64,000 nucleotides of DNA from assembly GCF_011008905.1 (NCBI RefSeq), contig NZ_JAAIVI010000017.1:558001-622000 (forward strand), in the 5' to 3' direction. The translations under genes and the position numbers were made by a program. Shown one piece after another: positions 52,514 through 61,036 of the stretch. This DNA is from Wenzhouxiangella sp. XN201. Its GTDB lineage: Bacteria > Pseudomonadota > Gammaproteobacteria > Xanthomonadales > Wenzhouxiangellaceae. The notes under the pieces were generated by a model. It saw only the letters and a program-made list of their open reading frames with translations. It was not told the origin of the DNA and searched no databases. Within the stretch, counting starts at the first letter, position 1; every line of letters begins with the position of its first letter.

Positions 52514-53551
52514 CTATCCCGCCGCCGGCGGCACATCCGGCGCAAAGTCGAAGGAATCGTAGAACAGTCGATCTTCCGGCACGCCGGCCTTGAGGAAAGC
52601 GGGCCGGGCGGCATGGATCATGGCCGGGGGGCCGGACATGTAGACGTCCCAGCCGGAGAGGTCGGGGTGGTGGCGCAGGACCGCATCGTGGACGAAGCCG
52701 GTTTCGCCCTCCCACTTGTCGTCGGGTTCGCTGACGACGGGTATGAAACTCAGGGCCGGGTGTTCGGCCTGCCAGCGCCGGATCAGTTCGGCGGCGTAGA
52801 GGTCGTCGGCCGTGCGCGTACCCCAGAACAGTTCCAGCGGGCGTTCGTCGCCGGCGTGGATCAACTCCTCGATCATGGCCTTCAACGGCGCGAAGCCGGT
52901 GCCGCCGCCGGCAAGGACGGCGGGGCGATCGGAGTTGCGGCGGAAGAAGAAGGTGCCCAACGGACCTTCGAATCTGAGGATCTCCTTTTCGTGCATGTCC
53001 TCGAAGACGTGGCCGGTAAAGCCACCGCCGTCGACGTGTTTGACGTGCAGCTCGACGAATTCACTTTCCGACGGCGGCGATGCGATCGAGAATGCGCGGC
53101 GCTTGCCGTCGGGCAGCAGGATGTCGATGTACTGGCCGGCCAGGAATTGCAGCCTGGCGGCCGCGGGCAGCTTCAGGCGCAGGCGCATGGTGTCCTGGGT
53201 AAACCGGTCCATGGTTTCCACGCGTGCCGGCAGCAGGCGCACCGGGATGTCCTCGACCTGTTCGATCTCGCGCGACTCGATGATCACATCGCCTTCGGCC
53301 ACGGCCTGGCAGCTCAGCATCTGACCGTCATGGAGCTCGGTCTGCTCCAGTGCAGTCGGGGGGTTGTAGGGGTAGGTAATCCGGCCTTCGATCAGGCGGC
53401 ACTTGCAGCTGGCGCAGGTGCCGTTGCGGCAGGAATAGGGCAGCACAATGCCCTGGCGCAGGGCTGCGGTCAGGATGGTTTCGTCCGGGCGGGCGCTGAA
53501 CTCGCGGCCGGTGGAGGCGATCCGGATGTGGGCGTGGTCGGAAGTGGACAC
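52514..53551 (-). CDS. Ferredoxin-NAD(P)H reductase, CDP-6-deoxy-delta-3,4-glucoseen reductase-like
   Basis: 345 residues. An N-terminal plant-type [2Fe-2S] domain carries C-x4-C-x2-C in SCRNGTCASCKC, with a fourth Cys in 'MLSCQAVAEG'. The FAD-binding part follows (RLRLKLPAAARLQFLAGQYI, RAFSIASPPSE), then the NAD-binding domain ('VLAGGGTGFAPLKAMIEELI', C-terminal GVPEDRLFYDSF). This is the AscD/RfbI/phenol-hydroxylase-reductase layout used for radical deoxygenation or oxygenase electron supply. No sugar-deoxygenation partner is adjacent, so the electron acceptor is unknown. Confidence 0.9.
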   Translation of the reverse strand: MSTSDHAHIRIASTGREFSARPDETILTAALRQGIVLPYSCRNGTCASCKCRLIEGRITYPYNPPTALEQTELHDGQMLSCQAVAEGDVIIESREIEQVEDIPVRLLPARVETMDRFTQDTMRLRLKLPAAARLQFLAGQYIDILLPDGKRRAFSIASPPSESEFVELHVKHVDGGGFTGHVFEDMHEKEILRFEGPLGTFFFRRNSDRPAVLAGGGTGFAPLKAMIEELIHAGDERPLELFWGTRTADDLYAAELIRRWQAEHPALSFIPVVSEPDDKWEGETGFVHDAVLRHHPDLSGWDVYMSGPPAMIHAARPAFLKAGVPEDRLFYDSFDFAPDVPPAAG

Positions 53552-53670
53552 TCGAATATGCGGCTGGATTGCGACAAGCGCTACATGATGCCAGATTGCG
53601 GAGGTTGGGTCGCCCCGGCCCTGTGCTAACCTTCGCCCGCACCGATCCCGAGCCGCGGAGGGTATCCGAA

Positions 53671-53994
53671 TTGAGCGACTGGACCAAGCTGACCACGGCC
53701 GAGAACCCGATCGAGGCGGGGTTCCTGCGCGGCCTGCTAGAGGCCGATGGCATCGAGGTCCAGGTGCGCAGCATGGAATTGTGGACCGCCGCGGTCGAAA
53801 TCTATTTTTCGGAAGGGGCGCGCCCGTCGTTGTGGGTACACGAGCGCAACCTCGAGGCCGCCCGGCGCGTCCTGCAGCGGCGCGACGACACCACCGGGGA
53901 AGCAGCCTGGACCTGTCCGGCCTGCGGCGAACGGCTGGAGGGGCAGTTCACCGCCTGCTGGCATTGCGCCACCGAGCACGAGGCGAACGAGTGA
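53671..53994 (+). CDS. DUF2007 protein with C-terminal zinc ribbon
   Basis: 107 residues from a TTG at 53671, chosen because GGAGGG (53657-53662) sits eight bases before it; there is no in-frame ATG in the conserved part. The DUF2007 domain is TAENPIEAGFLRGLLEADGI followed by EVQVRSMELWTAAVEIYFSE, and a C-terminal C-x2-C / C-x2-C ribbon reads CPACGERLEGQFTACWHC. The small conserved domain is thought to bind a partner, function unestablished. Its stop overlaps the GTG of the acyltransferase gene (GTGA), so the two are coupled. Confidence 0.82.
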   Translation: MSDWTKLTTAENPIEAGFLRGLLEADGIEVQVRSMELWTAAVEIYFSEGARPSLWVHERNLEAARRVLQRRDDTTGEAAWTCPACGERLEGQFTACWHCATEHEANE

Positions 53995-54776
53995 ACGAGT
54001 CCGGACACCGCGTACCGGCGTTTCGCACGCCCTGGCGCCTGGCCTGGCGCGTGCCCCTGTTTGTCTTGCACGTGTTCGTCGGCCTGCCGCTGGCGCTGTT
54101 GTGCTTCCTGCCTGGCGTCAATCGAATTCCGGTTGCCGGCATGCCACTGAGAACGCGGGCCCACCGCGCCTGGCAGCGCATTAACCTGCGCCTGTTCGGC
54201 GTGCGATTGGATGTCTCGGGCCGCTTGCCGGAGGGTGGGTGCCTGATTGTGGCCAATCACATCAGCTGGCTCGACATCGTGCTGCTGCAGTCGCTGTGGC
54301 CAATGTGGCTGGTGGCGAAGGCCGAGATTCGTGCCTGGCCGTTGATCGGCTGGATGGCCGAGGTGGGCGGTACCCTGTTCATCGTACGCGGCAGACTTGA
54401 GTCGCGCCAGCAGATCTCGCGGCGCATGGCTGCGCTGCTACGCCGCGGCGATCGAGTCGGCATCTTTCCCGAGGGCGGCATTCGTCCCGACCGCGGGGTC
54501 AACCGGTTTCACGCGCCACTGTTTGCCCCGGCGATCCGAACCCGCAAGCCCGTGGTGCCGGTCGCCATCCGCTACGAACGCGAACGGGACCTGCACGAGG
54601 AGTTCGTCTTCGGTCCCGGTGAGAGCTTCCTGCGCAATTTCTTCCGGTTGATGGCCGAACCGCCGCTGACTGGCCGCATCATGATCGGCGAGCCGATTAT
54701 GGAATACGATAGCGGCCGGCGCCATCTGGCCGAGAAAGCCGGCGCGGTGGTCAAGGACTTCTATGACAATGCCTGA
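53991..54776 (+). CDS. 1-acyl-sn-glycerol-3-phosphate acyltransferase (PlsC family)
   Basis: 261 residues starting at GTG 53991, four bases into the previous stop. One membrane helix (about 15-40, VPLFVLHVFVGLPLALLCFL) precedes the PlsC core: the catalytic block I reads NHISWLD (H-x4-D), block II 'GGTLFIVRG', block III FPEGGIRPDRG, and a proline-rich block IV near VVPVAIRY. The enzyme transfers an acyl chain to lysophosphatidic acid or an analogous lysolipid at the inner membrane. Co-transcribed with the YheT-like hydrolase and perhaps the phn transporter genes. Confidence 0.93.
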   Translation: MNESGHRVPAFRTPWRLAWRVPLFVLHVFVGLPLALLCFLPGVNRIPVAGMPLRTRAHRAWQRINLRLFGVRLDVSGRLPEGGCLIVANHISWLDIVLLQSLWPMWLVAKAEIRAWPLIGWMAEVGGTLFIVRGRLESRQQISRRMAALLRRGDRVGIFPEGGIRPDRGVNRFHAPLFAPAIRTRKPVVPVAIRYERERDLHEEFVFGPGESFLRNFFRLMAEPPLTGRIMIGEPIMEYDSGRRHLAEKAGAVVKDFYDNA

Positions 54777-55800
54777 ATCATCCCCGCCCGAATTCGCGCC
54801 GCGCGGGCTGCTGGCCAGCCCGCACGTGCAGTCGATCCTGACCTCCGGCCCCTGGCGCCGGCGGCGGGTCCAAAAGCGCGCAGTCGACTACCGGGCGCGC
54901 AGCGAAGAGCGGATTCTCACGGCCCGTGACGGCACGCGCCTGCTCGGATTCGGCAACCGGGCGCAGTCGGAACGGCGCGACGCGATGGTGATCCTGCTGC
55001 ACGGCTGGGAGGGCAGTGCCGATTCCAATTATCTGTTGTCGACGGCGGTGACGCTCGACCGGGCCGGTTTCGACACGTTCAGGCTCAATTTCCGCGACCA
55101 TGGCGATTCGCACCATCTCAACGAGGGCCTGTTCCATTCCTGCCTGCTCGACGAGGTGCTCGATGCGGTTGCCATCGTGGCTGGCGAATTCGATGGGCCG
55201 GTTTTCATGGCCGGCTTTTCGCTGGGCGGCAACTTCACCTTGCGCATTGCCCGCCAGGCCCCCTCGAGGGGCCTCGAGATCGAGCGGGCGGTGGCCGTCA
55301 GCCCGGTCATCCGGCCGCATCACGTGCTCGACGCCATGGAGCAGGGCCTGCCGATCTACGAGCGCTACTTCGTGCACAAATGGCGTCGTTCGCTCAAGTA
55401 CAAGCAGTCGCTCTACCCCGAGCGCTACGATCTGAAGGAATGGTTCCGGATCGGAAAGGTCCGTCGGCAGACCGAGTGGCTGATCGAGCGCTTGACCGAT
55501 TTTCCGGATCTCAATGCCTACCTCGAAGGTTACTCGGTGGCCGGCGACTACTTGGCCGAGCTGGAAACGTCGACCCTGATCATTGCCGCCGCCGATGACC
55601 CGATCATTCCGATCGGCGATATCGAGGCGCTGCCGCGATCGGCAGCGCTCGACATCGAAGTGTTGCGGCACGGCGGTCATTGCGGCTTTCTGGCCAACTG
55701 GCGCCTGGAGAGCTGGATCGAGAACAGGCTCACGCATGAGTTCTGCAGCCTGGCGGATACGCCGGCCGAAGTGACTGTCGCGGCAGGGGAAATCCGATAG
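54763..55800 (+). CDS. YheT-family alpha/beta hydrolase
   Basis: 345 residues; the ATG at 54763 overlaps the previous gene by 14 bases (a second ATG lies at 54769). The fold shows the family pattern: LASPHVQSILTSGPWRRR at the start, the oxyanion strand VILLHGWEGSADSNYLLS, 'RLNFRDHGDSHHLNEGLFHS' and the nucleophile elbow GFSLGGN (Ser around residue 150). The catalytic acid DDP (AAADDPIIP) and His (HGGHCGF) are in place. YheT relatives are esterases of unclear substrate. Translational overlap with PlsC suggests lipid-related coupling. Confidence 0.92.
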   Translation: MTMPESSPPEFAPRGLLASPHVQSILTSGPWRRRRVQKRAVDYRARSEERILTARDGTRLLGFGNRAQSERRDAMVILLHGWEGSADSNYLLSTAVTLDRAGFDTFRLNFRDHGDSHHLNEGLFHSCLLDEVLDAVAIVAGEFDGPVFMAGFSLGGNFTLRIARQAPSRGLEIERAVAVSPVIRPHHVLDAMEQGLPIYERYFVHKWRRSLKYKQSLYPERYDLKEWFRIGKVRRQTEWLIERLTDFPDLNAYLEGYSVAGDYLAELETSTLIIAAADDPIIPIGDIEALPRSAALDIEVLRHGGHCGFLANWRLESWIENRLTHEFCSLADTPAEVTVAAGEIR

Positions 55801-55801
55801 C

Positions 55802-56749
55802 ATGGCGGATGAATTCCCCATGGCGATTGCCGTGCGAATCCTTGGTGCCGTTCTGGCCGGGCTGATCCTGGCCGCCTGCTGCCCGCGCGATCAGGTCGAC
55901 GAGCGCGGCTGGCCGAATGAGTTGGTGCTCGGCCTGGTGCCGTCACTCGAGGCCGAGGCCATGGTCGATAACCTCGATCCGCTGGCCGATTTCCTCAGCG
56001 AGGAACTGGGCATGCCGGTGACCAGCTTCGTGCCGCAGGACTACACCGGCCTGGTCGAGGCCCTGGGTACGGGCCGGGCCGATATCGGCATGCTGCCACC
56101 GTTTGCCGCCATGCTCGGCCAGCGCCGCTACGACATCAAGACCGTCCTGATCTCCGTGCGCGAGGGCGAGACCGGCTATCGCTCGCAGTTCATGACCAAC
56201 GATCCATCGGTCTGTGATTCACCCGTGGTCGAGGACGAGCGCGGCTACCTGACCTGCGAGGGCGACGTGCAGGAGATGCGCGGCGAGACCGTGGCCTTCA
56301 CCGACCCCAACAGCACCTCCGGATTTCTGTTTCCTTCACTGCACCTGATGGACCACGGCATCGACCCCAGTTCCGACGTCGACGGGATTTTTGTCGGCGG
56401 CCACGATTCGGCGGCATTGGCGGTGTACGCCGGCGACGTGCGTTTCGCAGTGGCCTACGACGATGTGCGCATGTTCATCGACGAGCAGTATCCCGACATC
56501 GGCCAGAAGGTGATCACCTTCGACCATACCGTGATGATCCCCAATGACGGCGTGCAACTGCGGCCGGGCTTGCCGGAGGACCTGCAGAGGGCCATCGCCG
56601 AGGCCTTCGTCAAGCTGGCCGAATCGCAGGCTCACCTGCCGCGGGAAGAGAAGGTGCTTTGGATACTCTATGAAATCGACGATTTCGTGCCGGCCACCGA
56701 AGGGCTCTACGACCCGGTGCGCGACGCCTATGAGCTGCTGCGAGAATGA
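55802..56749 (+). CDS. phnD: Phosphate/phosphonate ABC transporter substrate-binding lipoprotein (PhnD-like)
   Basis: 315 residues; a second ATG at 55820 would give a tidier signal (MAIAVRILGAVLAGLILAAC). Lipobox LAAC, so it is a membrane-anchored binding protein. Family features: LVLGLVPSLEAEAMVDNLDP, 'DYTGLVEALGTGRADIGMLP' and DPNSTSGFLFPSLHLMDHGI. An insertion of about 25 residues with two cysteines (CDSPVVEDERGYLTC) sits between the two lobes, which is unusual. Ligand could be phosphonate, phosphite or another oxyanion; no C-P lyase or phosphonatase gene is visible. Followed by phnC and two phnE genes. Confidence 0.88.
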   Translation: MADEFPMAIAVRILGAVLAGLILAACCPRDQVDERGWPNELVLGLVPSLEAEAMVDNLDPLADFLSEELGMPVTSFVPQDYTGLVEALGTGRADIGMLPPFAAMLGQRRYDIKTVLISVREGETGYRSQFMTNDPSVCDSPVVEDERGYLTCEGDVQEMRGETVAFTDPNSTSGFLFPSLHLMDHGIDPSSDVDGIFVGGHDSAALAVYAGDVRFAVAYDDVRMFIDEQYPDIGQKVITFDHTVMIPNDGVQLRPGLPEDLQRAIAEAFVKLAESQAHLPREEKVLWILYEIDDFVPATEGLYDPVRDAYELLRE

Positions 56750-56782
56750 TTACATGCGAGGAGCTGAGCAAGGGGATGAGAC

Positions 56783-57571
56783 ATGACTGACCAGCGCGGC
56801 AGTATCCGTTTCACCGATGCCGGCGTGACCTACCCCGGCGGCACGGTGGGAATGAAGAACCTGAACCTGGAGATCGAGCCGGGCGAGTTCGTCGTCATCG
56901 TCGGTTCCTCGGGGGCGGGCAAATCGACCCTGTTGCGCGCCATCAACGGGCTCAACCGACTCACCTCCGGTACGGTCGAGATCGACGGCGAGTCGGTTTC
57001 CCAGTACGAGGGCCGCGAGCTGCGGCGCTTGAGAAAGCGCATCGGCATGATTTTCCAGGACTTTCGCCTGATCAAGCGCCTGAGCGTGATCAACAACGTG
57101 CTGATCGGCCGGCTGGCGCACGTGCCGGGCTGGCGCGCCATGCTCAATCTCTGGCCACAGTACGATCGCGACATCGCGCTAAAAGCACTCGAGCGTGTCG
57201 GCATTCCCGAAAAAGCCTGGGCGCGTGCCAGCACATTGTCGGGCGGTCAGCAGCAGCGCGTCGGTATTGCCCGCGCCCTGGCCCAGGAACCGGCCATCAT
57301 CCTGGCCGACGAACCGGTCGCTTCGCTCGACCCGGTGACCACCCACCAGATCATGCGCGACCTTGTTCGCATCAACCGCGATCTGGGCATTACCACCCTG
57401 GTCAACCTGCACTTCCTCGACCTGGCGCGCGAATATGGCCAGCGCATCATCGGGCTGAAGGCTGGTGAGCTGGTATACGACGGATCGGCGAAAACCGTGA
57501 CGGATGAGGATTTCCGGGAAATCTATGGGAGGGAGTTTACGGAAGACGATCTATTGGAAGAGAAGGAATGA
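56783..57571 (+). CDS. phnC: Phosphonate-type ABC transporter ATP-binding protein (PhnC-like)
   Basis: 262 residues with AGGGGATGAG just before the ATG. Walker A is VGSSGAGKSTLLRA, the Q-loop IGMIFQDFRL, the signature TLSGGQQQRVGIARALA, and Walker B IILADEPVASLDP, followed by the switch His in LHFLD. This is the standard PhnC ATPase powering uptake through the PhnE permeases. The stop is followed by a repeat-rich spacer of about 140-160 bases before the first permease gene. Confidence 0.95.
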   Translation: MTDQRGSIRFTDAGVTYPGGTVGMKNLNLEIEPGEFVVIVGSSGAGKSTLLRAINGLNRLTSGTVEIDGESVSQYEGRELRRLRKRIGMIFQDFRLIKRLSVINNVLIGRLAHVPGWRAMLNLWPQYDRDIALKALERVGIPEKAWARASTLSGGQQQRVGIARALAQEPAIILADEPVASLDPVTTHQIMRDLVRINRDLGITTLVNLHFLDLAREYGQRIIGLKAGELVYDGSAKTVTDEDFREIYGREFTEDDLLEEKE

Positions 57572-57573
57572 AA

Positions 57574-57712
57574 TCTGAAATCCGAAATTCGAAATCCGAA
57601 ACAAGCACGAAATCCGAAGCACGAAACGGGTGCTTCTCGCGTTTCGAATTTGGGTTTTCGAATTTCGAATTTGTTTCGGATTTGGTGCTTCGAATTTCGA
57701 ATTTGAAGGTTG
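57574..57712. repeat. Dense TTCGAA/GAAATCCGAA inverted-repeat element inside the phn operon
   Basis: The spacer is built almost entirely of short units: AATCCGAA and ATTCGAA in the left half and their complements TTCGGATT and TTCGAATT in the right half. A central hairpin is GAAGCAC-GAAACGG-GTGCTTC. The whole can fold as one long imperfect hairpin. Similar AT-rich TTCGAA arrays occur scattered in other bacterial genomes (recall, not searched). It interrupts an otherwise tightly spaced operon. Confidence 0.75.
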
Positions 57713-57731
57713 ATTGGTCTCGGAGCTCGTG

Positions 57732-58508
57732 GTGATCCCCAGCCGACCCACTCGCAACTGGCCTCTCATCATCGGCACGGCCAGCTTCCTCACCGCCATG
57801 ACCTGGTGGTCGGCAAATGGCATCGGTTTTTCACTGATCGAACTGCTGTGCAATATCGGCGGGGGCGGTCGGCTGCTGGCTGAATCCTGGCCGCCGGACT
57901 TCAGCTACCTGCCACGCCTGGCCGAGCCGTTCATGGAAACGCTCAATATCGCCATTATCGGTACGGTGATCGGCGGCATCCTGTCGGTGCCGGTGGCGGT
58001 GCTGGCCGCACGCAATCTCACGCTCGGGCGGATCATCTGGTTCACCGACCGCAATTTCATGAATGTGCTGCGCACCCTGCCGGACCTGTTCTGGGCGATG
58101 CTGTTCGCCACCGCGGTCGGTTTCGGGCCGGTGGCGGGCGCCCTGGCGCTGTCGGTATTTACCATCGCGGTCATCTCCAAGCTGTGGTCGGAGTCGCTGG
58201 AATCGATCGACATGGGCTTGCCCGAGGTGGTGCGCGCGGTCGGTGGTACCTGGCTGCAGATGATCAAGTTCGGCGCCATCCCGCAGGCCCTGCAGCACTA
58301 TGTCTCCTATGCGCTTTATGCCTTTGAGCTGAACGTGCGCGCCTCGATGGTGCTCGGCCTGGTCGGGGCCGGCGGCATTGGCATGATCCTCGAGACCCAG
58401 CGCGCCAACTTCGAGTACGAGCGGGTGGCCATGATCGTGCTGGTGGTGCTGGTGGCCGTGCTGATCATCGAGGAGATCTCCGAGGCCATCCGGAGGCGGC
58501 TGGCATGA
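57732..58508 (+). CDS. phnE: Phosphonate-type ABC transporter permease (first PhnE)
   Basis: 258 residues from GTG 57732, behind GGAG at 57722-57725; TTG 57714 (GAAGG ahead) in the same frame is an alternative that adds six residues. Six hydrophobic spans; the permease EAA-type loop is near residue 180 (GLPEVVRAVGGTWLQMIKFG) and 'NIAIIGTVIGGILSVPVAVL' marks the first conserved span. It overlaps the next permease gene by four bases (ATGA). Together the two permeases form the heterodimeric channel for the PhnC/PhnD system. Confidence 0.92.
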   Translation: MIPSRPTRNWPLIIGTASFLTAMTWWSANGIGFSLIELLCNIGGGGRLLAESWPPDFSYLPRLAEPFMETLNIAIIGTVIGGILSVPVAVLAARNLTLGRIIWFTDRNFMNVLRTLPDLFWAMLFATAVGFGPVAGALALSVFTIAVISKLWSESLESIDMGLPEVVRAVGGTWLQMIKFGAIPQALQHYVSYALYAFELNVRASMVLGLVGAGGIGMILETQRANFEYERVAMIVLVVLVAVLIIEEISEAIRRRLA

Positions 58509-59290
58509 GCCAAACGACGCTCCAGGGCCGGAATCGCGTCGGCGGGGCGACCTGGGCGACATTCATCATCGCCGCGCTGTTTTTCTGGTCGATGTGGGCG
58601 ATCGGATTCTCGCCTGATCGCCTTGGCAAGCTGCCGGCCCAGATGGTCGAGGTGCTGGGATTCTTCTGGCCGGCCGACATGGCCTACGGCTGGGACCGGG
58701 TCATGCCGGCCATAGCCGAGTCAATCCAGATTGCCTGGATCGGGACGATCATCGGCGCACTGTTTTCGTTGCCGCTGGCGCTTTTGGGCGCCCGGACGCT
58801 GTTTCCGAAGCTGGCTCGCGGGGTCAAGCTGATTTCGGCCATCACGCGCGCCTTTCCAGAGATCCTGCTGGCGATCTATTTTGTGCCGATCGTCGGGCTG
58901 GGGCCCTTTGGCGGGGCACTGGCCATCGGCATCTCCTCCATTGGCATGCTAACCAAGCTGGGCGCGGAGGTCGTGGACTCCCTCGACCACGGCCCGATCG
59001 AAGCGGTCGAGGCCGCCGGGGGTTCGCGCATCCTGGCGCTGCGCTTTGCCGTGCTGCCGCAGGTGCTGCCCGAAATCATCGCGCACTGGCTGTTCCGCTT
59101 CGAGCTCAATATCCGGGCTTCGGCCGTGCTGGGCGTGGTCGGTGCCGGCGGGGTGGGCGGCGTGCTGCTCAATACGCTCCGCTATCGTCACTTCGACAAG
59201 GCCGCGGCGGTGCTGGTGCTGACCATCCTGATCGTGCTGGTGATCGATATGGTCTCCGGGGAGATCCGGCGAAGGATTATCCGCGGGTAG
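58505..59290 (+). CDS. phnE: Phosphonate-type ABC transporter permease (second PhnE)
   Basis: 261 residues, ATG overlapping the end of the first permease. Similar organisation: 'IAESIQIAWIGTIIGALFSL' at the first conserved span and an EAA-type loop GPIEAVEAAGGSRILALRFA, then 'LFRFELNIRASAVLGVVGAG'. Six spans. The duplication of phnE is common in this transporter class (PhnE1/PhnE2). Followed by an inverted-repeat region and the convergent coq7 gene. Confidence 0.92.
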   Translation: MSQTTLQGRNRVGGATWATFIIAALFFWSMWAIGFSPDRLGKLPAQMVEVLGFFWPADMAYGWDRVMPAIAESIQIAWIGTIIGALFSLPLALLGARTLFPKLARGVKLISAITRAFPEILLAIYFVPIVGLGPFGGALAIGISSIGMLTKLGAEVVDSLDHGPIEAVEAAGGSRILALRFAVLPQVLPEIIAHWLFRFELNIRASAVLGVVGAGGVGGVLLNTLRYRHFDKAAAVLVLTILIVLVIDMVSGEIRRRIIRG

Positions 59291-59356
59291 GCGCTCTTCA
59301 GAAGTGGGTGGCCTGCCGGGCTCGCCCCGGGGGGAATCGAGTTCCTAGCTACGGAA

Positions 59357-59497
59357 TCACGCCAAGGCGCAAAGGAGCCAAGGCCGCCAAGATAAAGAAT
59401 TTCTAGTTTGAATCTACGAAAAGGCCACCAGGAAGTTCTTTTAAGGTCTTCTTTCCTGTTCTCTTAGCGAACTTGGCGCCTTAGCGCCTTGGCGTGA
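59357..59497. repeat. Inverted repeat with CGCCAAGG-type units after the phn operon
   Basis: Left arm 59357-59393 (TCACGCCAAGGCGCAAAGG and onward) matches the reverse complement of right arm 59461-59497 (TCACGCCAAGGCGCTAAGG and onward) at most positions over about 37 bases. Within each arm a unit of about 8-9 bases, CGC-C/A-AAGG, repeats. Spacer about 65 bases contains nothing recognised. Similar CGCAAAGGCGC repeats are scattered in many bacteria (recall). Confidence 0.7.
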
Positions 59498-59528
59498 ACC
59501 CGACAACGCCGGATTCCTCCCCAAACGG

Positions 59529-60167
59529 TCAGATTCGGTACGCCACCGCTTTCATGATGCCGGCCGTGAAGGCCATGAGCTTTTGCACCGGCGCCGGCAG
59601 AATGGTCGCCCCGTGGTCGCGGGCCATCTGGGCGTGGCGGGCCTCGTCTTCCTTCATCTGCGCGACGATGGCGCGTGAGCGCTGGTCTTGTGGCGGCAGG
59701 CGCTCGAGGTGTTCATCCAGGTGGGACTCGACCTGGCGTTCGGTTGCTTCCACGAAGCCCAGGCTCCACGGGTCGCCGGCCAGGCCGGCGGCGGCGCCGA
59801 AGGAGAACGATCCGGCGTACCACAGGGGATTGAACAGGCTCGGGCGACTGCCCAGTTCTTCGAGTCTCTCGGCGCACCAGGCCAGGTGGTCTTCCTCTTC
59901 GCGCGCGGCCTCGGCCATGCGGTCGCGGACGTCGCCGCTGCGGGCCGTGGCTGCCTGGCCGGCGTAGAGTGCCTGGGCGCAGACCTCGCCGGTGTGGTTG
60001 ATGCGCATCAGCCCGGCGGTCAGGCGGCGTTCGGCCGCATCCAGTTCGGCGATTTCCAGATTCTCGGCCGGCGAGGGACGCGTGCCGCTGGGCGGTGGTC
60101 CGAAGGCGGCCCGCAGGCCGCCGTCGAGCTGGCTGAAGAGTCGGTCAATGGCGGAGATCTGTTGCAT
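59529..60167 (-). CDS. coq7: Ubiquinone biosynthesis 2-polyprenyl-3-methyl-6-methoxy-1,4-benzoquinone monooxygenase
   Basis: 212 residues. The diiron carboxylate site is clear: GLMRINHTGEVCAQALYAGQ, the tandem REEEDHLAWCAERL, then EHLERLPPQDQRSRAIVAQM and the last pair EDEARHAQMA. This is Coq7/UbiF-type hydroxylase, which adds the last ring hydroxyl in ubiquinone synthesis. It fits a respiring gammaproteobacterium. Monocistronic, divergent from the DUF481 gene and convergent with the phn operon. Confidence 0.96.
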   Translation of the reverse strand: MQQISAIDRLFSQLDGGLRAAFGPPPSGTRPSPAENLEIAELDAAERRLTAGLMRINHTGEVCAQALYAGQAATARSGDVRDRMAEAAREEEDHLAWCAERLEELGSRPSLFNPLWYAGSFSFGAAAGLAGDPWSLGFVEATERQVESHLDEHLERLPPQDQRSRAIVAQMKEDEARHAQMARDHGATILPAPVQKLMAFTAGIMKAVAYRI

Positions 60168-60268
60168 GTGGTGGGTTCTGACAGGAGGATTGATTTCCTG
60201 GGGATGCTACACCGTCTATACTCTTGCGCGCATCAAAAACGGATTCTTGAATTCAAAGGAACTCTGAC

Positions 60269-61036
60269 ATGGTAAGGCTGTCACTGGTTGTCGGGCGCAA
60301 TGACAACAAGAATAAAGCTTCCTTCATGCAATCTTTCGCGATGATTCTGTTGTGCGGTTGGTTCGTCTGCCCGGCGGATGCCGCCGAGTGGTCCGGCAAG
60401 GGCGAATTCGGGCTGGTGGTTGCCCGTGGCAATTCCGAGACCGAAACCCTGAACCTCGGGCTGCAGTTCGAGCGGATGTCGGAAAAATGGCGCAATGACC
60501 TCAAACTGACGGCGCTGCGGTCTTCCGATGATGGCGACCTCAATGCCGAGCGCTACACCCTGGGCTACAAATCCGGCTACAACTTCAATGAGAAGTCTTA
60601 CCTCTACGGCGCGCTGCGCTATGATCAGGACGAATTCTCCAGCAATGACTACCAGACCAGCCTGTCCGTCGGTTACGGCAGGCAACTGCTCGATTCCGAG
60701 ACCCACCAGTTGACCATGGAGGTCGGCCCCGGTGTGCGCCGCACGGCGCCGAGCGACCCGCTCGAACCCACCGAGACCAATGTGATCGGCCGTTTGTCGA
60801 CTGACTATGCCTGGACCATTTCGGAGACGGCCGACCTGACCAACGTGCTGCTGGTCGAGGCCGGCAGCAACAATACCTTCGCCGAGAACGAGCTGTCGCT
60901 GAATGTCGCGATCAACTCGCGTTTCGCCCTGAAGCTGTCCGGTGCCGTGCGCCACAATACCGACGTGGACCCCGATGTGAAGAAGACCGACACCCTGACC
61001 ACGGCCAACCTGGTCTACAAGTTCGGCGAACATTGA
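60269..61036 (+). CDS. DUF481 family (YdiY-like) outer-membrane protein
   Basis: 255 residues, with AAGGA well placed before the ATG. A signal peptide reaches about residue 39 (CGWFVCPADAA), preceded by an extra 19-residue lead. The mature part is a beta-barrel-type sequence of alternating strands (SGKGEFGLVVARGNSETETL, SVGYGRQLLDSETHQLTMEV) ending LVYKFGEH, the DUF481 or 'salt-induced outer membrane protein' pattern. Its stop overlaps the TTG of the following gene (TTGA), so the two are co-translated. Confidence 0.88.
   Translation: MVRLSLVVGRNDNKNKASFMQSFAMILLCGWFVCPADAAEWSGKGEFGLVVARGNSETETLNLGLQFERMSEKWRNDLKLTALRSSDDGDLNAERYTLGYKSGYNFNEKSYLYGALRYDQDEFSSNDYQTSLSVGYGRQLLDSETHQLTMEVGPGVRRTAPSDPLEPTETNVIGRLSTDYAWTISETADLTNVLLVEAGSNNTFAENELSLNVAINSRFALKLSGAVRHNTDVDPDVKKTDTLTTANLVYKFGEH

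Noticed and set aside
52613-53629. 338-residue plus-strand frame over the ferredoxin reductase gene
   Set aside because: Antisense to a protein with complete cluster and FAD motifs; no ribosome site or domain.
54778-55821. 347-residue minus-strand frame over the YheT-like gene
   Set aside because: Antisense to a clear alpha/beta hydrolase with overlapping operon partners.
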